Assembly: GCA_028868305.1 (NCBI GenBank)
Contig: JAGWUS010000020.1
Location: 1-57,543, forward strand
Reading direction: 5' to 3'
Source of the DNA: Burkholderiales bacterium
GTDB taxonomy: Bacteria; Pseudomonadota; Gammaproteobacteria; Burkholderiales; Burkholderiaceae_C
Length of the DNA: 57,543 nt
This document shows, one piece after another, positions 1-8,365 of this stretch. Position 1 is the stretch's first letter. Every line of letters begins with the position of its first letter. The notes under the pieces were generated by a model that saw nothing but the letters and a program-made list of their open reading frames with translations, had not been told where the DNA came from and did not search any database. A program made the translations under genes and the position numbers.

Positions 1-643
1 CCATGCAGGCCTGCGCATCGGCCACGGTCCAGATTTCGCCATTGGCGATGACCGGAATGCCCACCGCCGCGCGGATGTCGGCAATGCGGTCCCAGTAGGC
101 CGGCGGGTTGTAGGCCTGCGCCTTGGTGCGGGCGTGCACCACCAATTCGCAAGCGCCGCTCTCTGCGATGGCCACTGCGTTTTCTACTGCGCGCGCATCG
201 TCCATATAGCCCAGCCGCATCTTGGCTGACACCGGCATGTCCGCAGGCACCGCGCGGCGCACGGCGCGCACGATGGCGGCCACCACTTCCGGCTCTTCCA
301 GCAATTTGGCGCCACCGCCATGGCGGTTCACCACCTTGGCTGGGCAGCCAAAGTTCAGGTCGATGCCGTGGGGGCCGAGGGCGGCCAGACGCGCCGCGTT
401 CTCGGCCATGCACACCGGGTCGCTGCCCAGCAACTGCGCACGCACCGGCACGCCGGCCAGTGTGCGCCCGCCGTGGTGCAGCTCCGGCACGATGCGCTGG
501 AACACGCGGTCGGGCAACAGCTGGTCGGAGATGCGGATGAACTCGGACACGCAGCGGTCAATGCCGCCCACGCGGGTCAGGATGTCGCGCAGCACAAAGT
601 CCAGCAAGCCCTCCATGGGCGCGAGGAGGATTTGACTTGCCAT
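1..643 (-). CDS. dusC: tRNA-dihydrouridine synthase, DusC type (3' end outside window)
   Basis: Flavoenzyme that reduces uridine to dihydrouridine in the tRNA D-loop, in the cytosol. The visible protein begins MASQILLAPMEG and carries the family core: LNFGCPAKVVNRHGGGA (active-site Cys in NFGCP, then the NRHGGGA loop), SAKMRLGY, VVHARTKAQAY and IPVIANGEIW. The NGEIW wording and the N-terminus resemble DusC more than DusA or DusB. The ATG at 643 is chosen because family members begin only a few residues before LLAPMEG. About 214 codons are present and the rest runs off the left edge, so the end is a window truncation and not damage. Known of family: FMN-dependent, NADPH-driven. Member assignment to DusC is an inference from motifs. 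Confidence 0.9.
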   Translation of the reverse strand, partial: MASQILLAPMEGLLDFVLRDILTRVGGIDRCVSEFIRISDQLLPDRVFQRIVPELHHGGRTLAGVPVRAQLLGSDPVCMAENAARLAALGPHGIDLNFGCPAKVVNRHGGGAKLLEEPEVVAAIVRAVRRAVPADMPVSAKMRLGYMDDARAVENAVAIAESGACELVVHARTKAQAYNPPAYWDRIADIRAAVGIPVIANGEIWTVADAQACM

Positions 644-679
644 CAATGGGCAAACTGCTCCGCGTACATGGCTGAGTTG

Positions 680-991
680 CTAAAGTGTTCCGGGGCGCGC
701 TTGCGCTACCAGTTTCACCCCCAGCGCCGCGCATACGCGGGCAATAGTGTCAAAGCGGGGTTGCGCATTGGGGCGAAGAGCTTTGTACAGGGCCTCACGT
801 CCGATACCGCTGGCTTTGGCGATCTCGGCCATACCGCGGGCTCTGGCAATGTCGCCCAGTGCTGCGGCAAGCAAGGCCGGGTCGTTGTCCTCCAGCACAA
901 CCGTCAGGTAATTGGCGACGTCCTCATCTGTTTTGAGGTGTTCGACCATATCGAAGTCGGGCAGATTCGCTACTTTGATTTTTTTGGTCAT
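680..991 (-). CDS. HigA-like antitoxin, addiction-module antidote family
   Basis: A 103-residue antidote protein with an N-terminal NLPDFDMVEHLKTDEDVANYL segment and a helix-turn-helix around EIAKASGIGREALYKAL, followed by FDTIARVCAALGVKL. This is the pattern of the putative addiction-module antidote family, whose genes sit directly after a RelE-fold killer gene. The ATG at 991 is preferred over a TTG six bases upstream because an AAGGA lies about 9 bases before it. It starts 2 bases after the restored stop of the toxin frame at 994-1293, so toxin and antitoxin form an operon. Family knowledge: it would neutralise the toxin and repress the operon by binding DNA. With the toxin broken, the antitoxin may now be an orphan repressor. 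Confidence 0.85.
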   Translation of the reverse strand: MTKKIKVANLPDFDMVEHLKTDEDVANYLTVVLEDNDPALLAAALGDIARARGMAEIAKASGIGREALYKALRPNAQPRFDTIARVCAALGVKLVAQARPGTL

Positions 992-993
992 GG

Positions 994-1293
994 TCAAATT
1001 CCTTCAAGGGTTTTGGATAGGGCTATAGCCGCTGCAATATCCGCTTTCTGGGTAGACTTTTCTCCGCCACCAATCATCACAATCAACACATCGCCCTGCT
1101 ACACGTAGTACATACGCCAGCCGGGGCCTAAGAACTCGCGCATCTCAAAAACACCGTGCCCGACAGGCTTCACATCCCCCATGTTTCCGAGAGTGACCTT
1201 GCGAAGGCGCTTGCGCAATCGCATCACTGTCAGCGTGTCTTTAATGCCGTCGAGCCATTCAGTGAATTCGGGCAACGTCTTAACTGTGGGCAT
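994..1293 (-). pseudogene. RelE/HigB-like addiction toxin interrupted by an in-frame TAG
   Basis: The frame opens with ATG at 1293 (MPTVKTLPEFTEWLDGIKD) and reads FEMREFLGPGWRMYYV before a TAG at 1099-1101. In the same frame it then continues for 34 codons (QGDVLIVMIGGGEKSTQKAD, ending KTLEGI) to a TGA at 994-996. Family members are about 100 residues and run straight through this point with YY-x-G-LIVLL-GGDKSTQ, so the stop is internal and truncates the protein after 64 residues. A TTG at 1320 is open in frame but lies inside a 20-bp palindrome, so I reject it as start. Toxins of this family are mRNA interferases. Loss of the last third, including the GGGEKSTQ strand, is probably inactivating unless the amber is suppressed or is a base error. 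Confidence 0.85.
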
Positions 1294-1300
1294 AAACGGA

Positions 1301-1320
1301 TTGTATTCGATCGAATACAA
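1301..1320. promoter_or_regulatory. Perfect 20-bp palindrome, probable toxin-antitoxin operator
   Basis: TTGTATTCGATCGAATACAA is identical to its reverse complement and ends 7 bases before the toxin ATG at 1293. Type II antitoxins with a helix-turn-helix usually repress their own operon at such a site. The placement makes this the likely operator of the 680-1293 module. No Shine-Dalgarno is visible between the palindrome and the ATG. Confidence 0.6.
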
Positions 1321-1342
1321 ATTGCCAAAGACCGCAAGGGCA

Positions 1343-1445
1343 TCAAGCGCCAGCCCGCTCCAGATTCAGCGCCAACAGGCGCTTGAGGATTTCCTCGTCG
1401 GGCATATCGGCGGTGTAGACGCTCCAGCCGTAGGCCTCGGCGACA
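1343..1445 (-). pseudogene. Decayed 3' end of a type IIG methylase gene (partial duplicate)
   Basis: Read on the minus strand this stretch encodes EAYGWSVYTADMPDEEILKRLL-ALNLERAGA and a TGA, nearly the same as the C-terminus of the type IIG protein that ends at 2314. Positions 1354-1445 align without gaps to 2328-2419, with 13 differences in 92 bases by my count. Upstream of 1445 the similarity stops and there is no start. It is a gene remnant from an older tandem copy or rearrangement. The following stretch to 1587 shows no gene that I can support. Confidence 0.8.
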
Positions 1446-1587
1446 GACGGAGATTTAATTACCGCCCGCCGAGAGATTGCGCAATTTGACTCAAACTTTT
1501 GCCCTGGTTTGGATGACTATTCAGCCAAGATGCTCGATGAGCTTGGGTGCGGTTTTCATGGGCAAAGTCTGTCCATGGTGGGGATTT

Positions 1588-1938
1588 TTATAAAGAAGAA
1601 TGGGCAAGCGGCTCCACACGCCTGGCGGTATTTAGAGCCTTTTTGAAAGCTTTCAAGTCAGGCACTGCAAACATCTGGCTGCGACCTATGGTGGATGCCG
1701 GAATCAGTTTCTTGCTGGCAACAAAACGGCGGAATGTAGATTGGGAAACTTCTAGGTACTCCATCGCCTCCGCCGCCGTGAACGTGTCATGTGCCAACTG
1801 ACCAAACAACTGCTCGTGGCTCATGTCTTCATTCTGAAAAGCGTTAGCAGACAAAATGCCAAAGAATTTCTGGCGCTCTTCCGCAGGCATTTGCTTGAGG
1901 TTTTGGTACAGATTCTCTGCGGTCATTGTTTGTGGCAT
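1588..1938 (-). CDS. Helix-turn-helix DNA-binding protein, probable antitoxin
   Basis: A 116-residue protein. The N-terminal half is polar and helical (MPQTMTAENLYQNLKQMPAE). The C-terminal half has an excisionase/MerR-like helix-turn-helix: FTAAEAMEYLEVSQSTFRRF then SKKLIPASTIGRSQMFAVPD, the usual recognition helix and wing. The ATG at 1938 has AAGGA 7 bases upstream and lies 4 bases after the stop of the upstream RelE/ParE-like toxin gene. That toxin-then-regulator order and the spacing make it the probable antitoxin and autorepressor of module two. Nothing else about its target can be read from sequence. Confidence 0.75.
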   Translation of the reverse strand: MPQTMTAENLYQNLKQMPAEERQKFFGILSANAFQNEDMSHEQLFGQLAHDTFTAAEAMEYLEVSQSTFRRFVASKKLIPASTIGRSQMFAVPDLKAFKKALNTARRVEPLAHSSL

Positions 1939-1942
1939 TTTT

Positions 1943-2263
1943 CTATCCTTCCGTCTTCAAATAACGCTTCAGATCGTCGTAAAAATTCTCGTGCAGACCC
2001 ACCTGGTAAAAATCGATGGTCAGCCATTCAATCGTCGATAGATCAACAACTTCACCCGCAGCAGGTGGGCGGTAAGCCATCAGGTACTCTTGTCTATTGA
2101 ACTTGAACTTGTAAACACGTATCCCGGCCAGATCGCCCACCTTGGCTTCGCCAATGGTCACGTCAACACAAACCTCGTCCACGGCATCTTCAATAGCCAA
2201 TTGCAGGGGTTTATGCGACTTTTTCACAAAACGGCTGAACGGTGGCTTGAAGTTCTTGATCAT
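1943..2263 (-). CDS. RelE/ParE-like toxin (ParE-like toxin family)
   Basis: A 106-residue protein with the conserved run of this toxin group: AIEDAVDEVCVD, IGEAKVGDLAGIRVYKFKF, YLMAYR, and a C-terminal HENFYDDLKRYLK. The GDL-x-G-xRVYKFK and HENFY-DLK signatures match the ParE-like toxin family, whose members resemble RelE ribonucleases or gyrase poisons. Which activity applies cannot be told here. The start ATG at 2263 has no Shine-Dalgarno and follows an A/T-rich operator-like repeat, so translation may be leaderless or weak. It precedes the helix-turn-helix gene by 4 bases. The frame looks complete, unlike the first module. Confidence 0.8.
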   Translation of the reverse strand: MIKNFKPPFSRFVKKSHKPLQLAIEDAVDEVCVDVTIGEAKVGDLAGIRVYKFKFNRQEYLMAYRPPAAGEVVDLSTIEWLTIDFYQVGLHENFYDDLKRYLKTEG

Positions 2264-2264
2264 T

Positions 2265-2306
2265 TTGATTCTATTTTATGTCATTTTTGAATCTTTATAG
2301 AATCAA
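2265..2306. promoter_or_regulatory. Inverted repeat upstream of toxin-antitoxin module two
   Basis: Two 10-base arms, TTGATTCTAT at 2265-2274 and ATAGAATCAA at 2297-2306, are exact reverse complements separated by 22 A/T-rich bases that include another GAATC half-site. The element abuts the toxin ATG at 2263 and is far more A/T-rich than its surroundings. I infer a promoter with two operator half-sites bound by the 1588-1938 regulator. Confidence 0.55.
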
Positions 2307-2663
2307 ATAATCTCTATGCTTCACCCGCCCGCTCCAGATTCAGCGCCAGCAGGCGTTTAAGGATTTCTTCGTCGGGCATGTCGCCGCGATAGTCGGTCCA
2401 GCCGTAGGCCTGGGCGACGGCCAGGTCCAGCGCCTTGTGGGCGGCGTCGAGCCAGGCGGGAGACAAGTTGTAGAGCTTGGTGAGCGTGCGGTCGGCCAGG
2501 TCTTTCTCGTGGCCGGGTTTGGGCAGGATGCGGTCGGGGTACGGGCTTTTGTCCATGCCCAGCGGCGTGACTTCGGGCACGCGCTCGGTCCACTCGGGCG
2601 GATTGAGCCAGGCTTCGCGCAGGTCGTTCAGGCGCTTGGCGGCCTGGGCGATGGCGATAGCTA

Positions 2664-2689
2664 CCGTTCGGGCTGAGCCTGTCAAAGCC
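2664..2689 (-). repeat. 26-bp REP-like repeat, copy inverted relative to 4032-4057
   Basis: Its reverse complement matches 4032-4057 at 25 of 26 positions, with a GGCTCAGCC hairpin core. It is read in frame inside the type IIG gene as TGSART. Similar short repeats are, from memory, widespread in proteobacterial genomes. Confidence 0.7.
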
Positions 2690-2845
2690 GCTTCTTTGCG
2701 TTCGCCCGGCACCAGCGCGGGCGGGTTCAGGGGCGCGAGCGGGGCGGATGCCGGGGGCTCATACGCTTCGCTTTTTAAAATCACCCCCGACATCCGCCCC
2801 ACTCCCACCCCGGCCCGCGCTGGTACCTCGGGTTGGCTGGAAGTT

Positions 2846-2894
2846 GCTACGTTTTTAGTAGCTGTTTGTGCATATTTCACGGGGGCTGTAGGCC
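2846..2894 (+). repeat. 49-bp GCTAT palindromic repeat, copy A (in type IIG gene)
   Basis: It begins GCTAC-GTTTTTA-GTAGC, a 5-bp stem, and ends GGGGCTGTAGGCC, the same ending as copy B at 13856-13904. It is read in frame on the minus strand as part of the linker RPTAPVKYAQTATKNVAT between the target-recognition and C-terminal parts of the type IIG protein. Confidence 0.7.
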
Positions 2895-4031
2895 GATTTG
2901 ACTCTGAAATCCCAGCGGGAATGATGGCGCCGCCTTCCAGCGTTTCGGTGCGCTGGTGGGCGGTGTCGGCGGGGGTGAGGCCCGCGGGGAAGGGGTAAGG
3001 CTCGAATGTGGCGAGTGAGTTATAGCGTGGGTCATTGCCTTTACCCATACGACCGCCACGCGCCAATGCCCAGACCACGTGCATACGCGATGAAAGCAAT
3101 CCAAACGTCGTGTCGTCAGAGCGTGGAATAACAATTAAGCTGTGCTCGGGTGCAACACTGACGGGAAAGAAGACGAAGAAGCGATGTTTCGCAGTTTCTA
3201 CCGTGGCAATGTAGCGACTGAGCGCCGCCAATTTGCTGCGCAATTCGGGACGCGGACGTCCATGACGCCACCAATTTTTCGCGCGCTGCGCTTCGCGGTT
3301 ATTCGCTCGAACACTTTTAATGTGCTGACTGGCGTATTCAAACGGTTTCTCGAATAGGGCCGCATCGGCTTCAGACATACGTGCCCCGAAATCAACCGCC
3401 CAATTCCCAGCCCAACGGCGCGTAATGTCCGAGCCGTTGTAGATTGGTTTGAGTACCTCGCTATTGGGCACACCGTGCACGTTGGGTTCAGTGAGCCATC
3501 GCGTTGCGAGCTGCGTGGACACCTTGAACGGCCCGGCAAGACAAAATACGAAGCGTCCACGTTCTCCGCCAGCGGCTTGGCAGTAGTCAAGTCCGTTGCG
3601 TCAGAACCGGTAGCTTGAGCCTTCAGATCAGGGAACAACTGCAGCACTTCAACGCCATCCAAACGGGTTATCTGCGTTGCACGGCCGAAACAGACCAGTG
3701 ACACACGAACTGCTGCACCCTCATTTACCCAAGGCATATCGGCCCATGCTTCGTAGATTCGCGTGGTTTGTTGAATCCGCTCCATAACTGGTCGATTGCC
3801 CCTCTGGCGAATAGAGTTCGTAGCAACCAGCCCGGCTGCCCCCAGACCCGCTTTTTCAATTTGCGCCCTCGCCTTCTCAAACCAGAACATTACAAGATCC
3901 GCACCGCCAGGAACCCGATCTTTGTAAACCTCGCGCAAAGTGTCTGTGTAAGCACTGCCTAACTCCGAGCGCATCATCTTGTCGCCCAGAAACGGCGGAT
4001 TGCCAATCACCACGCTGGCTTTGGGCCAGGT

Positions 4032-4057
4032 GGCTTCGACAGGCTCAGCCCGAACGG
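4032..4057 (+). repeat. 26-bp REP-like repeat in the type IIG gene
   Basis: Contains the core AGGCTCAGCCCGAACGG and encodes VRAEPVEA on the gene strand. It sits at the end of an Ala/Pro-rich linker of about 70 residues that separates the methylase motif-I region from GNPPF. The partner copy lies inverted at 2664-2689. Confidence 0.7.
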
Positions 4058-5723
4058 AGGGAGACGCAGCACTAACGGCAGAGGCGACAACCGAGGGGGC
4101 GTTCACGCCGACGGCGGGGGCAGCGCCAGCGTCCCCCCCGCCCTCCATCAGGTTCCGGGGTGCAGGCGGGGCAGAGGTTGGGGCCGATTTCGGAACCGCA
4201 GGTTCATGAGGCCCCGGCCTCTGCCCCGCCTGCGCCCCGGAACCTGTACCCCCCGCAACGAAAGACAGCAACGCATCCCGGCACTCAATATGGTCCAGCG
4301 GCTCCAGCACCGGGTTGGTCTTGAACTCGTAGCCATGCTCGATGCGCCACTGCAGCTCGCCAATCCACACCGTCACCCGCGCCAGCTCGGCGGCGTATTC
4401 GTTCAGCTCGATGCCCAGCACATTGTGCGGACCAGTGACCAGATCGGCCTGGCGGTCCAGCCCCAGCGCGGCGGCCTGCAGGTGGCTCATGTGCTCAATA
4501 TCCTTGAGCGCCTTCAAGCCCAGGAACAAAAAGTTGCCACTGCCACAGGCCGGGTCGAGCACGCGGAAGCTTTTTATGTCTTCCAGCCACAGCACAAACT
4601 TGGCCTGCGCTGCGCGGTAGTGCTTGTCGCTTTTCTTGGTGCTTTTGGCCATTAGCCCGCGCAGGTCCTGCACAAGCAGCTCCCATTTTTGTAGCAATGG
4701 GCGTGTCAGCACCGGCTCCACAATGCGCAGGATGGTGGCAGGGTCGGTGTAGTGGGCGCCCAGCTGGCTGCGCTTGGACGGGTCCAGCCCGCGTTCAAAC
4801 AGCGTGCCGAAGATGGACACATCGATGGCGCTCCAGTTCAGCGCAGCGGCGTTGCGCAGCTCGGTCACTTCCATGATGGTGAGCTGCGGCACATTCACCT
4901 TTTTGAACAGGCCGCCGTTGAACCACGGAATGTCGTCGTTGCCATACAGACCGCCATCGCGCATGACGGTGAACAGATTGGTGAGGCCGGTGGTGAGCTT
5001 CTCGGCGGTCAGCGCCTTGTTGTTCACCAACCCTTCAAACATGCGCCCGGGCAGCAGGCCCACGTCTTCGGCGAAAAAGCAGAACAGGCACTGCGTTAAA
5101 AAATGCGCCACTTCGTCGGCATCGTGCTGGCGCTTGCGCAGGCCTTCGGCCAGCGTGGCAAAGCTTTTGGCGGCGGCTTCGGTGATGTCGCGGCTGGTCT
5201 TTTTGGGGCGAAAGCTCTCGGGCTCCAGCCACAGGCGGCGCAACAGGGCCTGCTTTTCCGGCTGGTCCAGCTCGGCCAGCAGCACGGTGTGCACCTCGCT
5301 GGGATGGCCGTTGAACTGGGTGTGGATGCGGATGGTGAGGCGGTCACACACCACCAGGAGCGGCGGGTTGGCGAGGGCCAGGCTGTAGGTCAGCAGTTGC
5401 TTGAGGGCAGCATCCAGATTTTTGCCCGGCGCCTTGTTTTCCCAGGCGAAGTGGTCGCGGTAAAACACGTCGGCATAACCCCGGGCCTCGCCCAGTACCA
5501 GGGTGTCCTGCTCAAAAATATAGTCACCATCGCTGCCCGAAGTGCTGCCGGGTGTGGGCACGCCCAGCAACTGGCACAGGTCGATGAAATGCGCCTGCGC
5601 GCCCTGGCGCTCGTTGAGCGCATGGGCGGGCCCGCCGGGGCCCCATTTGGCGATGAATTGTTGGGGGGTCATGGGGGCCTATCTTGCCATCGTTCGCCAG
5701 GGAATTCCGATACACTGGGTCGC

Positions 5724-8324
5724 ATGCCCAATACCCATCTGGACCGGCTCACGCCAGCGCAGTTGCAGGCCCTGCTGGACAGCCTGCCGGTGCCAGTGTT
5801 TGTCAAACAACCCGACGGCACGCTCATGCTGGTCAACAAGGCCTGGGAGGCCACTATAGGTATCGGCTTGGCGGACATGCAGGGCGGCGCAATGGAAAGC
5901 GTGTTCCCACGGGAGCAGGTGAGCAGATTCTGGCAGCGCGACCAGGAGGCCCGGGACACCCGCCAGACCATCAGCTACGACGAAATCTACTGGAGCCCAC
6001 TCCACGGCACCAACCGGCTGGGGCGCGCCACCAAACGCTTTCTTTTCGATGGCCAGGGTAACGCACTGTTTCTGGTTGGCACCCTGCAGGATGTGACCGA
6101 GCAGATACAGCTGCAGAAGCTGGTGGACTGTGAACGCACCCTGCTGGAGCAGCTGGCGCGCAATGCACCGCTGCAAACCATCATGGACGCTTTTACCCGG
6201 GGCTACGAAGGCGTGTTTGACGGTGTGCAGTGCTCCATCCTGCTGCTGGACGACGCCGGCCTGCATTTGCGCCACGGCGCGGCGCCCAGCCTGCCCCAGG
6301 CCTACAGCCAGGCGATTGACGGCGTAGCCATCGGCCCCAATACCGGATCGTGTGGCACGGCAGCCTATACGGGCAAGGAAACGCTGGTGAGCGACATTGC
6401 CACCGACCCGCTGTGGGTGGACTACAAGCACCTGGCACTGGCCCATGGCCTGCGGGCCTGCTGGTCGATTCCCATCATTTCCACCAAAGGCAAGGTACTG
6501 GGCACTTTTGCCAACTACACCAGCACGCCGCGCCCGCCTTCATCCGGCGAGTTAGAGGCCATCAAGCGTTCGGCCTACCTGATGGGCATGGCCATCGAGC
6601 ACAAGCAGACCGCGCAGCAGGCGCTGGCCGATCAGGCCGCGGTGCGGGAGTCGGCAGAGCATCTGCAGACCCTGGTGAACAACATGGTCGATGGGGTGAT
6701 CACCATCAGCGAGCGCGGCATCATCGAGTCTTTCAACAAATCGGCAAGCGCCATGTTTGGTTACGCTGAAGCCGAGGTGCTGGGACAGAATATTTCCATA
6801 CTGATGCCCGAGCCGCACCGCTCGGAACATGACAGCTATCTGCAGTTCTACAAGGACAACGGTGAAGCCCGGGTGGTGGGCATCAACCGCGAGGTCTTCG
6901 GCCAGCGCAGCAATGGGCAGAAATTCCCGGTCAGCCTGTCGGTGTCGCGCATATTGCGCAAGGGCCAGCCCACGTTTGTGGGGCTGGTGCGCGACATCAC
7001 GCAGCAGCGCCACGACGAGGAAGAAATCCGCCGCCTGGCCTTTTATGACCCGCTGACCGCCCTGCCCAACCGCCGCCTGCTGATGGACCGCCTCAAGCAG
7101 GCGCTGGTGACCTCCGAGCGGACCGGCCAGCATGGCGCGCTGATGTTTCTGGATCTGGACCATTTCAAGCAGCTCAATGACAGCCTGGGCCACGACGTGG
7201 GGGACGAACTGCTCAAGCAGGTGGCCCAGCGCATGCGGGGCTGCATCCGCGAAGGCGACAGCGTGGCGCGCCTGGGAGGTGACGAATTTGTGGTGCTGCT
7301 GGAGGCGCTGAGCATGCAGCCCGCAGAAGCCGCCAGCCAGGCCGAAGGCATCGCCAGCAAGATCATGGCCTCGCTGGGGCAGCCCTATGTGCTGCACGGC
7401 CACCGCTACAGCAGCACGCCCAGCCTGGGCATCGTGATCTTTCTGGAGCATGCAGAAGAAACCCGCGACGAGTTGCTCAAACGGGCCGATGCCGCCATGT
7501 ACCAGGCCAAAGCTGCCGGGCGCAACACGGTGCGCTTCTTTGACCCGGTCATGCAGGCCGCAGCGGCCATACGCTCGGAAACGGAGCGCGACATCCGCAG
7601 CGGACTTGCGCGCGGCGAGTTTGTGCTGCACTACCAGATGCAGGTGGGCAATGGTGGCGCCATCGAGGGCCATGAAGCCCTGGTGCGCTGGAACCATCCG
7701 CATCGCGGGCTGGTCGCGCCGGGGCAGTTCATTCCACTGGCTGAAGAGACCGGGCTCATCCTGCCCCTGGGTCAGTGGGTGATGACCGCAGCCTGCCAGC
7801 AGCTGGTGCAATGGGCCCGCCACCCGGCCACGGCCCACTGGACGGTTTCGGTCAATGTGAGCGCGCTGCAGTTTGCCCAGCCTGACTTTGTGGACAGGCT
7901 TTTTGCCACGCTGGACGAAACTGGCGCCAACCCCAGGCGGCTGAAGCTGGAGCTGACCGAAAGCATGCTGGCCCATGATGTGGACGACATCATCGGCAAG
8001 ATGAACGCCGTCAAGGCGCGCGGTACCGGCTTTTCACTGGACGACTTTGGCACCGGTTACTCGTCGCTGAGTTACCTCAAGCAACTGCCGCTGGACCAGC
8101 TCAAGATTGACCAGTCCTTTGTGCGGGACCTGCAGACCGATTCCCATGCCGCAGCCATTGCCCGCACGGTCGTGGCGCTGGGCCACAGCCTGGGTCTGCG
8201 CGTGATTGCCGAAGGTGTGGAGACTTCCGACCAGCGTGACGCATTGCACAGTTTTGGCTGCGACGCGTACCAGGGCTACTTTTTTGGCAAACCCGTGCCG
8301 CTGGAACCAGCGTCGCCAGGCTGA
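5724..8324 (+). CDS. PAS-GAF-PAS-GGDEF-EAL cyclic-di-GMP enzyme with FixL/DosP-like PAS
   Basis: Cytosolic 866-residue signalling protein. Order: PAS 1 (about 8-130), GAF (about 150-290), PAS 2 (about 305-425), GGDEF domain with GGDEF at 518-522, and EAL domain with EAL at 651-653, ELTES and [13 protein letters not shown]. An inhibitory I-site RxxD lies five residues before GGDEF, so the cyclase half looks intact and product-regulated; the phosphodiesterase motifs are also kept. PAS 2 resembles FixL: the His of EHDSYL is residue 369 and the Arg of GINREV is residue 389, matching the 20-residue spacing of heme ligand His200 and Arg220 in Bradyrhizobium FixL. A heme-based oxygen sensor like DosP is therefore plausible (inference). 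The ATG at 5724 is chosen because the longer upstream frame overlaps the divergent type IIG gene. Net direction of c-di-GMP turnover cannot be predicted. Confidence 0.88.
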   Translation: MPNTHLDRLTPAQLQALLDSLPVPVFVKQPDGTLMLVNKAWEATIGIGLADMQGGAMESVFPREQVSRFWQRDQEARDTRQTISYDEIYWSPLHGTNRLGRATKRFLFDGQGNALFLVGTLQDVTEQIQLQKLVDCERTLLEQLARNAPLQTIMDAFTRGYEGVFDGVQCSILLLDDAGLHLRHGAAPSLPQAYSQAIDGVAIGPNTGSCGTAAYTGKETLVSDIATDPLWVDYKHLALAHGLRACWSIPIISTKGKVLGTFANYTSTPRPPSSGELEAIKRSAYLMGMAIEHKQTAQQALADQAAVRESAEHLQTLVNNMVDGVITISERGIIESFNKSASAMFGYAEAEVLGQNISILMPEPHRSEHDSYLQFYKDNGEARVVGINREVFGQRSNGQKFPVSLSVSRILRKGQPTFVGLVRDITQQRHDEEEIRRLAFYDPLTALPNRRLLMDRLKQALVTSERTGQHGALMFLDLDHFKQLNDSLGHDVGDELLKQVAQRMRGCIREGDSVARLGGDEFVVLLEALSMQPAEAASQAEGIASKIMASLGQPYVLHGHRYSSTPSLGIVIFLEHAEETRDELLKRADAAMYQAKAAGRNTVRFFDPVMQAAAAIRSETERDIRSGLARGEFVLHYQMQVGNGGAIEGHEALVRWNHPHRGLVAPGQFIPLAEETGLILPLGQWVMTAACQQLVQWARHPATAHWTVSVNVSALQFAQPDFVDRLFATLDETGANPRRLKLELTESMLAHDVDDIIGKMNAVKARGTGFSLDDFGTGYSSLSYLKQLPLDQLKIDQSFVRDLQTDSHAAAIARTVVALGHSLGLRVIAEGVETSDQRDALHSFGCDAYQGYFFGKPVPLEPASPG

Positions 8325-8365
8325 TTCGCACTACACTGCGGGCCACTGCCCCAAGGGGAAACCGC

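Larger units (their letters stand above)
2314..5672 (-). pseudogene. MmeI-like type IIG/IIL restriction-modification protein, frameshifted
   Basis: A single-chain restriction endonuclease and N6-adenine methyltransferase of about 1119 residues. From the ATG at 5672 it shows a nuclease motif with D68, nine residues, then E78-N-K80, the same spacing as the known MmeI catalytic triad. Next come a helical spacer, SAM motif I (VLDPACGSGNFLF) and catalytic motif IV (VVIGNPPFLGD). The frame then breaks near 3537: one frame reads YFVLPGRSRC, while the next frame begins AGPFKVSTQLATRWL and continues as the target-recognition domain to a TAG at 2314. Restoring one G in TTG-CC gives YFVLAGPFK and a whole number of codons, so a one-base deletion is the simplest lesion. 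Two linkers are swollen by in-frame dispersed repeats. Function is probably lost, unless frameshifting or base error is involved. Confidence 0.85.

Noticed and set aside
1301-1320. TTG at 1320 as start of the first toxin
   Set aside because: It lies inside the palindromic operator and adds residues not typical of the family; ATG 1293 fits better.
6552-7976. Antisense open frame of 474 codons inside the first GGDEF-EAL gene
   Set aside because: Shadow of the plus-strand frame, which has all catalytic motifs.
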